The notes: generated from the letters alone by a model not told the origin. A DNA stretch of 11,082 bases from Syntrophomonadaceae bacterium (GCA_012840625.1 DUSB01000035.1:1-11082); one strand, 5' to 3'; positions 1 to 7,757 are shown, numbered from the stretch's first letter. Made by a program: numbers and translations.

Positions 1-849
1 GTGCTCCAGTACATCCAGACAGTTAATGGCATCAAAAAAAGAGTCTTCACAGGGAATGGAGTCAAGACTGCTTTCAATAAAAGATACCGGATAAGGTTTA
101 CCGTTTAACAATCTGTCAGCCGTTGGAAAATCATACTCTACCGCAATTTCTCCCAGCTCATCCTCAATTAACTGGATAACACCAGGAAAAACTTCCTTTT
201 CGCCCTTCTGCATCATCTGGGATAAAGCCATGGCTCGCTCCAGGCGCGGGCGGCATGCATCCACAGCATAGACTTCCATATGCTGGCTTAATACCAAACT
301 GGCAAATCCTGCCCCGCAACCAGCATCCAAAACACGGCCTTTCATTTTGCGCAATTCAGGGTAAGCAAAACGCAGAAAAGAAGATTCTCCCCCTGAGGAA
401 AAGTTTTGCAGGGCAATGATCTCATTTAAGGTAAACAGATCTTCCTGTTTAAGGTCAAAACCGATTTCTTTGCGAAACCAGTTGCGAAAATCACGTTCTT
501 GATCCAGACGCTCATAAATCTTTTGCTGATCCATGGTATTGGCATACTGGTAAATCTTATTACGATTTTCTTCACCGATCATCTTCCAGGTATGCTTAAC
601 AAAAAAAGGAAAGCACACGTTGTTATGGACGTTAAAAAGAATCGCCTGTTCCGGATTTTTGTGTCTCAACTCACCTGTTTTACGATAAAACTGCAGCAAA
701 AATGCAATGCTCTCCTCATCATTACGAGAAAACATTTCTGCGTAGGCCCGGGCAAGATTTTCCTGTCCCGGCATTAGATCCTGATACATTTTCAGTACCG
801 AAGGATCTATCTGTTCAAAATAGTGCGTAAAAAACTGCTCCAGCATCAT
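1..849 (-). CDS. SAM-dependent methyltransferase, 3' end cut off by the window edge
   Basis: The first 283 codons are visible; the reading frame is still open at base 1, so the C-terminus is missing. Residues 173-181 read VLDAGCGAG, the glycine-rich SAM-binding motif I of class I methyltransferases. They are followed by AVDA with the acidic residue (D197) expected to contact the ribose of SAM, and by FFDAINCLDVLEH at 271-283, which fits the motif IV region. Residues 1-170 precede the Rossmann fold and match no domain I recognise; they are probably helical and may select the substrate. The first of two adjacent ATGs is chosen because GGAGGG (857-862) lies 7 bases upstream of it. It begins 50 bases after the GH57 gene with no terminator between them, so it is probably the last visible gene of the glucan operon. 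The substrate is unknown; methylation of a sugar or glucan is inferred from context only. Confidence 0.85.
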   Translation of the reverse strand, partial: MMLEQFFTHYFEQIDPSVLKMYQDLMPGQENLARAYAEMFSRNDEESIAFLLQFYRKTGELRHKNPEQAILFNVHNNVCFPFFVKHTWKMIGEENRNKIYQYANTMDQQKIYERLDQERDFRNWFRKEIGFDLKQEDLFTLNEIIALQNFSSGGESSFLRFAYPELRKMKGRVLDAGCGAGFASLVLSQHMEVYAVDACRPRLERAMALSQMMQKGEKEVFPGVIQLIEDELGEIAVEYDFPTADRLLNGKPYPVSFIESSLDSIPCEDSFFDAINCLDVLEH

Positions 850-899
850 GTTAATACCCTCCACAACATCTAATTATTAATCGCTCCAGCCTGGCTGCA

Positions 900-3395
900 T
901 CATTCTTCTATAAGGGAAACGATCTGAGCATAGTCTCTGGTAGACCTGACTGTGTTCATTTCCAGCCTCAAAGCCATTTTATATTCAGCCTGTCCATTCT
1001 GCAAAGCAATCCAGGGCTGAATGCGAATACCGGATGTATGGTATCCTAAATGGCTCTGTTCAGGAAAAACATAGCCCTCATAATAACTTTCAACCGCCGG
1101 TACGATCTGGTACTGCTGTAAAAGACCTTTATTCAGATCCATATGATAAGTAACCCGATGGCTTAGCTCTTCTTGCTGTGCCGTATAAATAGTAAAAACG
1201 TAATCAAGCTCTGATTCTTTTTTTATCACTTTTTCTACACTCCTGGTTTGCTGAGAGCCCAAACTGCTGATACCCTGCACTGAAAGCTTAACCCCCCCAT
1301 CAGCAGCTTCATCCACCCCAATAAATGCCCGGGGGCGAAAATAAACTTCATCAGAAGGAGCAGCGGAAACCACCCACTCTGACAGTAAAAATGCTTCCAC
1401 CTCCGATGGCAGATCACTCTCCACCAGGATCTTGAGCTCCAATTGTTCACCCACTACAGTATACTGCTTCTGCATGGTAATGGAATGACTTTCTCCGTTT
1501 TGTAATGATATGGCCAGGGTTTTTTCCAGGCAAACCTCGCAAACTCCATGATCACACGAATACGATACCAGATCAAACATACAGGAATGAAAGCCAACCG
1601 GGATATATCCGCCTAGGCCATCTGCTATCATAAGCTCTGCCCGATAGGCATTACGGCATTTTTCCAGACGCCCGCCCTCAGGATAAAACTCATCGCGCAA
1701 ACTGCTATCCGTTTCTGTCATAACAAGGCCACATGCCTGTGCAAATCCAGCATGGTAAGCCTGCACATCCAGAATTTTTTCTTCCAGCAGCTTGATAAGA
1801 TTCCCCATTTCCTCTCCCTTTATCGGCTCTACGATATAGTGATAATTGATACAGGCTCCCTGGGGATCAATACAGAGGGTTTGTGCCGGAGTTTGGATCC
1901 ATATTTCATCCACTCCATCCGCATCCATATCTTTTAGCTGAAGCATATCCTCATTATCCAGTTGAAGCGCCGGGAAGCATACCATTTCAAACAAGCGTTC
2001 AACCAGCTCCAGATAAGCCAGACCCTGCATATCATAATAAGGTGAGGATCCATAACAGGGATGACGGCTGGCCCATTTGGGATCCTCCTGGTACAGGAGA
2101 TTTCTAAGGCGATTAAGCAGCCGATAAATATCCTGTATATCGGCCTCCATAGGCGTTAAGAAATCTTCCACCCACCGATAGCGTTCCGAGGATTCAAGCA
2201 GCGCTCGGGTAAAACGCTCTAACTCCTGTACTTTTATATCTGGCATACGTTCCTGTAAGCTCTTTTGTAGCAGCACTTTTTCAAATTGATGCTGCTTCTC
2301 TTCCATAATCCGCAAACGCATTAATACCCGGCGCAGCCGCTCATCCCCCAGGGTCACTCCCCGGATGCCTCTTTTGGCCATCCAGTTTTCCCATTCAGGG
2401 TAGCTGTGACTGCTGCAGACCGGATAGGTATCCAAAAATCCCTGCCGGGATAGATAATCTTTTAAGCCTATAAACTCCAGTTCCTCGTCAGCCAGCACCA
2501 GCTGGAAGAACTCCTGCAGCCATTCCGTATCCCCTTGTGGATCTTTGCTCCACTGACCAAATTTCTCTGCATCTTCAAAAATAACCAGGATCGGATCAAT
2601 TTCTTTACCCAGTAAGCGTACCATTTCATGAGCCTGTTCCAGAGCATCCTTTATATAAAAAAGATAATGAGATGGTTCGATGCGGATATGATCCTCCGCG
2701 GTAAAGGCATCGCGTTTAAGCAGTTGATAGCGATATTGCGAATGAACCGGCAGGCTGTAAAAGCTCTGTCCGCCAATTTCGTCACGCAGGGCAAAATAAA
2801 GCATCGCCTGGGGCAGATGTGAAATCGTGGTTTTAGAAAAGGGATCCTTAAATCCAAAATGCTTATAGCAATAATCCCACTTGCTGCCTGGATAGGCAAA
2901 ATAAGATTCATAAAAGGTCTCCGCATCCAGGTAATAAATAGGTGGTGCTTGCAGAATATTGGCAGCACGGGTTATGCCTTCCAAAAGAAACTCACCGCAC
3001 TCCCTTTCTACCAGATGAATACCCTGCCAATCCGATGCCTTAACCGCAAATAGCTCCTGACAAAGATGATCATAATACTGCAGCTGAAATAAGAAATCAT
3101 CGCGCCGCGAACTAAGCTGTATAAAGGGCTCATCCGCCAATCCGCCGATAATTCCGATACGCCTGCTGTGGGCAAGCGAACGAAACCGCTGTACAAAGTC
3201 AGGTTTACTATCTCGCATCCAATACAAAAACGGACCTGAAAAATGAAGATTAATGAAAAATCCATCCTGACTAGCTGCCTGTTCTAACATATCCAGCCAG
3301 GGACCATATGAATAATGATACGCTTCTTCTCGGGTTTTATATAACTGAAAATGAGGCTGATGGAAATGGGGACAAAAAGCAATATAGCCCTTCAT
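900..3395 (-). CDS. GH57 alpha-amylase/4-alpha-glucanotransferase-like protein with DUF1926-type C-terminal domain
   Basis: An 831-residue cytoplasmic protein with no signal peptide. The N-terminus carries the GH57 hallmark HFHQP (10-14). HLVERE places the predicted catalytic nucleophile at E130, aligning with the LTER motif of the Thermococcus 4-alpha-glucanotransferase. FEDAEKFG (273-280) supplies the acid/base candidate D275, aligning with the DDGEKFG motif. A middle helical region (about 330-475) is followed by a beta-rich C-terminal part that opens with DMDADGVDE (489-497), a Ca-binding-like motif common in DUF1926, and reaches an AYH motif near 546-548. Members of this group cleave or transfer alpha-1,4-glucan segments; amylase and glucanotransferase cannot be separated by eye. 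At 831 residues it is longer than the roughly 650-720 I recall for characterised relatives, and the motifs flanking the catalytic residues diverge. The gene starts 8 bases after the branching-enzyme stop, so translation is probably coupled. Confidence 0.88.
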   Translation of the reverse strand: MKGYIAFCPHFHQPHFQLYKTREEAYHYSYGPWLDMLEQAASQDGFFINLHFSGPFLYWMRDSKPDFVQRFRSLAHSRRIGIIGGLADEPFIQLSSRRDDFLFQLQYYDHLCQELFAVKASDWQGIHLVERECGEFLLEGITRAANILQAPPIYYLDAETFYESYFAYPGSKWDYCYKHFGFKDPFSKTTISHLPQAMLYFALRDEIGGQSFYSLPVHSQYRYQLLKRDAFTAEDHIRIEPSHYLFYIKDALEQAHEMVRLLGKEIDPILVIFEDAEKFGQWSKDPQGDTEWLQEFFQLVLADEELEFIGLKDYLSRQGFLDTYPVCSSHSYPEWENWMAKRGIRGVTLGDERLRRVLMRLRIMEEKQHQFEKVLLQKSLQERMPDIKVQELERFTRALLESSERYRWVEDFLTPMEADIQDIYRLLNRLRNLLYQEDPKWASRHPCYGSSPYYDMQGLAYLELVERLFEMVCFPALQLDNEDMLQLKDMDADGVDEIWIQTPAQTLCIDPQGACINYHYIVEPIKGEEMGNLIKLLEEKILDVQAYHAGFAQACGLVMTETDSSLRDEFYPEGGRLEKCRNAYRAELMIADGLGGYIPVGFHSCMFDLVSYSCDHGVCEVCLEKTLAISLQNGESHSITMQKQYTVVGEQLELKILVESDLPSEVEAFLLSEWVVSAAPSDEVYFRPRAFIGVDEAADGGVKLSVQGISSLGSQQTRSVEKVIKKESELDYVFTIYTAQQEELSHRVTYHMDLNKGLLQQYQIVPAVESYYEGYVFPEQSHLGYHTSGIRIQPWIALQNGQAEYKMALRLEMNTVRSTRDYAQIVSLIEE

Positions 3396-3403
3396 AGTAT
3401 TAT

Positions 3404-4984
3404 TTACCTCCGTGTGTTTAAATCCTCCAGAATGTTATCTTCGAATTCAACTTTTTCCAGCCACTGGATAAAATTATCACTATAACTTCCTTCCCGTATA
3501 ACACTGGTAATTCTCAGGAATTTAGCATAATGTTCAAAAAACCTTTTCATAGCATAGTCGCGAGTCAGATTATTGCTTACCATAAATAACCAATCACTGC
3601 TCTCAATGAGGATCAACTCACGTAAAGCCTGCGCTTGTGCACGCAAGCTTATCTCCGAGCTATCGGCCCCATAATTCCTCTTTATGTCCTGGTATTCTTT
3701 GCTGGCCTGACAGATAATGTCCCACATCCAGCCAGTCTCCTGGTTATCCCAAACATAATGTTTGCCGCCCATCCCCCACGAAGATTCAAAAACCTGCGCT
3801 TCTTCGTCGGGCATGGATACCCGGGAAGGAAGGATGAAGCTGAGCTCAGGCGTACTATGGATACCCCTGAGTACTTCTTCCAGCCATGCAACCCCCTCCC
3901 ACCACCAGTGCCCAAAAAGCTCCGTATCATAACATCCAATAATAAGCGGTTCATGATAGCCCAGATTAACCGCTTCACGGCCAGTAGCCGCTAAACTATT
4001 GACAAAATGGGTCGCATGATGCTTGACTAGGCTTGCTGCCCGGGCTGGATCATAGAGTATTTTTTGATCAAGTGGGCTATTGCGATCGGTTACGCGCCAA
4101 TATTTCAGTCCTGATCGGGGAGATTCCTTGTGGAATTCACGATAAGCTGCATCTCCAGGATAACCATAATCTGCCGACCACACCTGGTGGCTTACCATAG
4201 CATTACGGCCAAATACAGTAATTGGCTTATCCTGTATACGATAAGCACGGTAAGTAGACAAACCGGTATGGTCAAAGTCCGCAACGATGTCCGCTTCCTC
4301 TTCGGCGCCAAAACTAAATTCTGCCGGCGGTCGTCCACCCTCAACTGCATGACTATCAACAAAAAAATAGGTAAATCCATGTTTAATTAATATATCTTCA
4401 ACACCACTAAAATAACCGCATTCTGGCAGCCAAAATCCTTGCGGTTCCTGATGAAAATACTTTTCAAAGATTTTCTTGCCCCAATAGACTTGATGTTCTA
4501 AACTGCTTTGATCTAATAAAGGCAGATAGGCATGACTGACTGCAGTAGTAACCAATTCCAGATAGCCATCATCATTAAGCGCATTTACTGCTTCAATAAT
4601 ATTTCCGTCCAGCTCTACCAGGAATTCTTTGCGTATATTACGATAAAACCTGTAATAATAAGCAGCTAAATCCGCCATGGCCTGATTGGATTGGGCTAAA
4701 AATATTCGTTCTTCTTCCATAGCAGCTTTTTCACGCTCTTTTAGATACTCTACAAATTCCCTCCTGATATAGTCGGATCCTAATTGTTCTAACAAGGTGG
4801 GGCTAAATCCCAGAACTAGCCGTGTCTGCACATTTTCCTTTTTTAAGCGCAACAAAGTAGTTAAAAAAGGTACATAGGTTTCAGCCATAGCCTCAAAAAG
4901 CCAGGTTTCCCCAAAAGGCCACCGTCCCTGATGTTTCACATAAGGGATATGACTGTGCAGCACCAGCATGATATTTGATCTCAC
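3404..4984 (-). CDS. GH57 1,4-alpha-glucan branching enzyme (DUF1957 type)
   Basis: A 526-residue cytoplasmic enzyme predicted to cut alpha-1,4-glucan chains and rejoin them as alpha-1,6 branches (EC 2.4.1.18). GH57 motifs appear in order: LHSHIPYV (9-16), the nucleophile region FWLPECGY with E188, and CYDTELFGHWWWEG (351-363) with acid/base D353. SSWGMGGKHYVWDN (401-414) is typical of the branching-enzyme branch, and the C-terminal helical segment contains SSDWLFMVSNN (462-472), as in DUF1957. The length fits GH57 branching enzymes such as the Thermus one (about 520 residues). The start is read as GTG at 4984 with AGAGGAAG (4994-5001) upstream. An in-frame ATG at 4969 would remove five residues and lacks a well-spaced ribosome site. 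It lies 49 bases after the GT4 synthase gene. The pairing supports a role in making a branched storage or structural alpha-glucan. Mycobacterial Rv3031 is a known relative of this subfamily. Confidence 0.93.
   Translation of the reverse strand: MRSNIMLVLHSHIPYVKHQGRWPFGETWLFEAMAETYVPFLTTLLRLKKENVQTRLVLGFSPTLLEQLGSDYIRREFVEYLKEREKAAMEEERIFLAQSNQAMADLAAYYYRFYRNIRKEFLVELDGNIIEAVNALNDDGYLELVTTAVSHAYLPLLDQSSLEHQVYWGKKIFEKYFHQEPQGFWLPECGYFSGVEDILIKHGFTYFFVDSHAVEGGRPPAEFSFGAEEEADIVADFDHTGLSTYRAYRIQDKPITVFGRNAMVSHQVWSADYGYPGDAAYREFHKESPRSGLKYWRVTDRNSPLDQKILYDPARAASLVKHHATHFVNSLAATGREAVNLGYHEPLIIGCYDTELFGHWWWEGVAWLEEVLRGIHSTPELSFILPSRVSMPDEEAQVFESSWGMGGKHYVWDNQETGWMWDIICQASKEYQDIKRNYGADSSEISLRAQAQALRELILIESSDWLFMVSNNLTRDYAMKRFFEHYAKFLRITSVIREGSYSDNFIQWLEKVEFEDNILEDLNTRR
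3406..3411 (-). promoter_or_regulatory. Ribosome binding site of the second GH57 gene, inside the end of the branching-enzyme gene
   Basis: GGAGGT on the minus strand overlaps the last codons and stop of the branching-enzyme gene and sits 10 bases before the ATG at 3395. Its position makes translational coupling of the two GH57 genes likely. Confidence 0.75.
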
Positions 4985-5033
4985 TCCAGCACACTTCCTC
5001 TTACCGCAAATAATCTTTTTCCCCAGCTATTAT

Positions 5034-6218
5034 TTAGCCAACAAAACGTCGCTTATTACTGGCCTTACTAGCCCTTTGATAAACCTCCAGGGTCTTTTGA
5101 GCGATTTGATCCCAATTATAGACGGACATGACTTCTTTAGCTGCCTGCCTATTTAATCGCTCTGCAAATTCCGGCTCGGTAAGCAGGCGGATAATAGCAT
5201 CAGCCAATTCGTCTTCATCACCTGGAGTTACTTTTAAGCCATTTTTCCCATCGCTAATGATTTCAGAAAGTCCGCCTACATCGCCAACGATGACAGGGGT
5301 ACCGGTAGCCATTGCTTCCAGAGCAACAATACCGAAAGGCTCATACAGACTTGGAAAAACTGCCACACTGGCATGGTGATAAATCCGATTGCGTTCTTTG
5401 TGCTGTAAAAATCCGGTAAAGCATACCTGTTCTTCAATACCCAGTTCCACACTTAAATCCTGCAATGCCTCCAGCTGCGGTCCACGACCGCCAATGTAAA
5501 GATGCGCATCGGGTACCTTTTCCAGCACCCTGGGAAAACAGCTGACAAGCTGCCAGACCCCTTTTTCGGGTACTAATCGGCCAATAAAGAAGACGATTTT
5601 TTCAGGTAGATCCGCTTCTTCTGCTTCTGATTCCGGAGCAGGTAAAAATTGCTCTGGATCTACTCCGTTTGGTATAATGGTAACATCTTCAGGTGCTAAT
5701 CCAAAAAGAGAACAAATTTCATCCTGCATGTAGTGACTGCAACAGATGACATGATCTGCTTCCAAAGCCAGATTTTTCTCGATTTCATTAATTTCCATTT
5801 GAGTTCGATTATGCAACCCTAAATTGCGTCCGTGTTCTGTAGCATGAATCGTTGTGACCAGGGGAATTTCGAAGATCTTGGATACAGACCTGCCTGCATA
5901 GGCAACTAACCAGTCATGAGCATGAATGACATCAAAGCCACCTGCTTCAGAATTCAGCCGAATGGCTTCGCGAATGGCTTCACTGTTAAACATAAACGTC
6001 CATGATTTAAAATTGTCTTCCTCGCTGCTGGGGCGACCAACACGATGAATGTTCGCACCATTGATGATTTCCCGATCCGGAGCTCCCTTAACACGTGGTG
6101 TAATAATATGAACTGCAACATTCTTGGCAACCAGGAAACGACTTAGATCATACATGTGCTGCCCAAGGCCGCCGACCATATGAGGAGGGAATTCCCAGCT
6201 AAACATTAATACTTTCAC
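5034..6218 (-). CDS. GT4 glycosyltransferase, glycogen-synthase-like alpha-glucan synthase
   Basis: A 394-residue GT-B fold glycosyltransferase of family GT4. The N-terminal acceptor domain has FSWEFPPHMVGGLGQH (6-21), with the GGLG loop typical of glucan synthases, VIHAHDWL (97-104) and TIHATEHGR (123-131). The C-terminal donor domain has FIGRLVPEKG (211-220) with R214 and K219, expected to bind the donor phosphates, and the retaining GT signature EPFGIVALE (E293 to E301). It most resembles archaeal and actinobacterial GT4 glycogen or maltose-1-phosphate synthases, so it probably extends an alpha-1,4-glucan from UDP- or ADP-glucose; the donor cannot be told from sequence. It starts with GTG at 6218, supported by GAGGGG six bases upstream; the next in-frame ATG (6206) is too far from that site. 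As first gene of the minus-strand operon with two GH57 enzymes behind it, it probably makes the chain they process. No glgC or glgP is visible nearby. Confidence 0.9.
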   Translation of the reverse strand: MKVLMFSWEFPPHMVGGLGQHMYDLSRFLVAKNVAVHIITPRVKGAPDREIINGANIHRVGRPSSEEDNFKSWTFMFNSEAIREAIRLNSEAGGFDVIHAHDWLVAYAGRSVSKIFEIPLVTTIHATEHGRNLGLHNRTQMEINEIEKNLALEADHVICCSHYMQDEICSLFGLAPEDVTIIPNGVDPEQFLPAPESEAEEADLPEKIVFFIGRLVPEKGVWQLVSCFPRVLEKVPDAHLYIGGRGPQLEALQDLSVELGIEEQVCFTGFLQHKERNRIYHHASVAVFPSLYEPFGIVALEAMATGTPVIVGDVGGLSEIISDGKNGLKVTPGDEDELADAIIRLLTEPEFAERLNRQAAKEVMSVYNWDQIAQKTLEVYQRASKASNKRRFVG

Positions 6219-6224
6219 AACATT

Positions 6225-6230
6225 CCCCTC
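6225..6230 (-). promoter_or_regulatory. Ribosome binding site that decides the GTG start of the GT4 synthase
   Basis: GAGGGG on the minus strand is spaced six bases from GTG at 6218 but 18 bases from the next in-frame ATG (6206). This selects the GTG and the N-terminus MKVLMFSWEF. An ATG at 6223 lies closer but is out of frame. Confidence 0.65.
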
Positions 6231-6295
6231 TATTACCCGTTATTATTTATATAAATATTACCAGATAATTCTTTCGGAACAAAGCATTTTTCGCG

Positions 6296-6301
6296 TATAA
6301 T
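6296..6301 (+). promoter_or_regulatory. Candidate -10 element for ahcY
   Basis: TATAAT is a perfect match to the sigma-A -10 consensus, 95 bases before the ahcY ATG. The -35 region is weak, so strength and use are uncertain. Confidence 0.4.
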
Positions 6302-6382
6302 GTTTTATATGTGAAATATTGTCCTGATTTACTTCGTCATCTAGTAAAGCTATTTTAACCAAATTACTATGAATATAAAACC

Positions 6383-6389
6383 AGGAGGT
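6383..6389 (+). promoter_or_regulatory. Ribosome binding site that decides the ahcY start
   Basis: AGGAGGT lies six bases before ATG 6396. An in-frame ATG at 6369 would place this site inside the coding sequence and has no ribosome site of its own, so the 6396 start is preferred. Confidence 0.85.
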
Positions 6390-6395
6390 ATCGAA

Positions 6396-7673
6396 ATGAG
6401 TTCAGCTGCCAGTCATGTCTTACCCAACAAGTCCATTATTCGTGATATTGCACTTGCACCCGCCGGACATAATAAACTTGAATGGGTCAAAAGTCGCATG
6501 CCGGTCCTAAACATGCTAAAAGCAGAGTTTGAAAAAAGTAAGCCCCTGAAAGGGAAAACCTTACTCTGCTGCCTGCATCTGGAGGCCAAAACGGGTTATC
6601 TTTTACAAACCTTACAGGCCGCAGGCGCCAATGTTGTTGCTTGTGCAAGTAATCCCCTTTCCACCCAGGACGATGTAGTAGCTGCCCTGGTGGACTCTGG
6701 CATTACCGTTTTCGCTATCCATGGCGAAACCACAGAAGAATACCAGGATTTCCTGGAGAAAGCCCTGGATCTTCAGCCAGATGCCATCATTGATGACGGC
6801 GCCGATGTGATAAGCACCTTGCACAAAAGTCGTCCCGAACAAGCCAGAAACGTCATCGGCGGTAGTGAAGAAACGACTACCGGCCTTGTTCGTCTGCGTG
6901 CCATGGACAGGGAAGGCACTCTTCAGTTCCCCATGATTGCTGTAAATGATGCCTATATGAAATACCTATTTGATAACCGTTATGGAACAGGTCAGTCAGT
7001 ATGGGACGGCATTAACCGTACCACCAATCTGGTGGTAGCCGGTAAAAATGTAGTCGTGGTTGGCTATGGTTGGTGCGGCAAGGGTGTAGCCATGCGTGCA
7101 AAAGGTATGGGGGCTTCTGTTATTGTCACCGAGATCGATCCCATCAAAGCTAACGAAGCCATCATGGATGGATTTAAAGTTATGCCCATGATCAAAGCAG
7201 CCGAACTGGGAGACATTTTTATCACTGTTACTGGCAACATTAATGTCATCCGCAAAGAACATATGCAGCGGATGAAAGACGGAGCTATCCTGTCCAATGC
7301 CGGACACTTTGATGTAGAAGTATCAAAACCTGATCTGGAAGAACTGGCCGTAAGCAAACGGACTGTGCGCAATAATATTGAAGAATACCAGCTTGCTGAT
7401 GGTCGCCGCCTTCACCTCCTGGCAGAAGGCCGACTGGTCAATCTGGCCGCAGGCGATGGACACCCTGCAGAAGTCATGGATCTCAGCTTTTCTTTGCAAG
7501 CCCTTTCCATTCTTTATGTCATTGAAAATCATGAGCGTTTGGAGAACCATGTTTATAACGTGCCAGAAGAAATCGACCGCCGGGTGGCCGGGCTCAAGCT
7601 TAAAGCTGATGGAGTCGAAATCGATGAGCTGACAGAAGAACAGGTGGATTATTTATCTACCTGGGATAACTAA
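6396..7673 (+). CDS. ahcY: Adenosylhomocysteinase (S-adenosyl-L-homocysteine hydrolase)
   Basis: A 425-residue NAD-dependent cytosolic enzyme that splits S-adenosylhomocysteine into adenosine and homocysteine, relieving product inhibition of methyltransferases. Visible signatures are HLEAKTGYLLQTL (61-73) in the substrate domain, DDGAD (133-137), EETTTGLVRL (158-167), VNDAYMKYLFDN (183-194) with the catalytic-type K189 and D193, the NAD loop GYGWCGKG (223-230), NAGHFDVEV (301-309) and GDGHPAEVMD (353-362). The Cys after YG in the human enzyme is Thr here (YGTGQS). The C-terminus stops at DYLSTWDN and lacks the Lys and Tyr that reach into the neighbouring subunit's NAD site in mammalian enzymes, as in Thermotoga and archaeal forms. 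It is divergent from the glucan/methyltransferase operon and followed by its own terminator, so it is probably transcribed alone. Related archaeal enzymes can prefer S-inosylhomocysteine; no deaminase gene is visible here to suggest that. Confidence 0.97.
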   Translation: MSSAASHVLPNKSIIRDIALAPAGHNKLEWVKSRMPVLNMLKAEFEKSKPLKGKTLLCCLHLEAKTGYLLQTLQAAGANVVACASNPLSTQDDVVAALVDSGITVFAIHGETTEEYQDFLEKALDLQPDAIIDDGADVISTLHKSRPEQARNVIGGSEETTTGLVRLRAMDREGTLQFPMIAVNDAYMKYLFDNRYGTGQSVWDGINRTTNLVVAGKNVVVVGYGWCGKGVAMRAKGMGASVIVTEIDPIKANEAIMDGFKVMPMIKAAELGDIFITVTGNINVIRKEHMQRMKDGAILSNAGHFDVEVSKPDLEELAVSKRTVRNNIEEYQLADGRRLHLLAEGRLVNLAAGDGHPAEVMDLSFSLQALSILYVIENHERLENHVYNVPEEIDRRVAGLKLKADGVEIDELTEEQVDYLSTWDN

Positions 7674-7680
7674 AGTTACC

Positions 7681-7715
7681 AAAAGCCCTGCCGTTGCATG
7701 CAGGGCTTTTTCTTG
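7681..7715 (+). terminator. Intrinsic terminator after ahcY
   Basis: AAAAGCCCTGC (7681-7691) and GCAGGGCTTTT (7700-7710) form a perfect 11-bp stem with an 8-base loop, followed by further T-rich bases. The stem starts 7 bases after the ahcY stop codon. The A-rich 5' flank could also make it work weakly on the other strand. Confidence 0.93.
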
Positions 7716-7757
7716 CATAATATAACGCCTTTTCTGTCAAAATAAACCCGGGGATAA

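Larger units (their letters stand above)
6219..6395. promoter_or_regulatory. Divergent promoter region between the glucan operon and ahcY
   Basis: A 177-bp AT-rich gap separates two genes that point away from each other, so it should hold promoters for both. Toward ahcY there is TATAAT at 6296-6301 with only a poor -35 (around TTCGGA, 6273-6278). Toward the glucan operon the best pair is TTGTTC, a 16-base gap and TAATAT on the minus strand, which is also weak. An AT-rich 20-bp near-palindrome lies at 6241-6260. I found no fold resembling a known SAM or SAH riboswitch in the ahcY leader, only a 6-bp hairpin (6328-6333 with 6343-6348). Confidence 0.5.

Noticed and set aside
499..777. Plus-strand open frame of 92 codons
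   Set aside because: It lies entirely opposite the methyltransferase coding sequence, which has clear SAM-binding motifs; the plus-strand protein resembles nothing and has no convincing ribosome site.
850..899. CAGCC-A-GGCTG palindrome after the second GH57 gene, considered as a terminator
   Set aside because: The 1-base centre cannot form a normal hairpin loop and no T-run follows, so read-through into the methyltransferase gene is more likely.
2651..3265. Two minus-strand open frames of 105 and 85 codons
   Set aside because: Both are other-frame shadows of the GH57 gene at 900-3395 and carry no recognisable motif.
3635..3994. Plus-strand open frame of 119 codons
   Set aside because: It is antisense to the catalytic core of the GH57 branching enzyme; its length follows from the codon use of the real gene.
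4921..4927. ACCGTCC, matching part of the core of the hairpin arms at 8800-8906
   Set aside because: A 7-base match inside the conserved N-terminal coding region of the branching enzyme is expected by chance and has no inverted partner nearby.
6302..6382. Possible SAM or SAH riboswitch in the ahcY leader
   Set aside because: The leader is short and AT-rich with only one weak 6-bp hairpin and none of the conserved cores of known SAM/SAH riboswitches; no terminator lies before the start codon.
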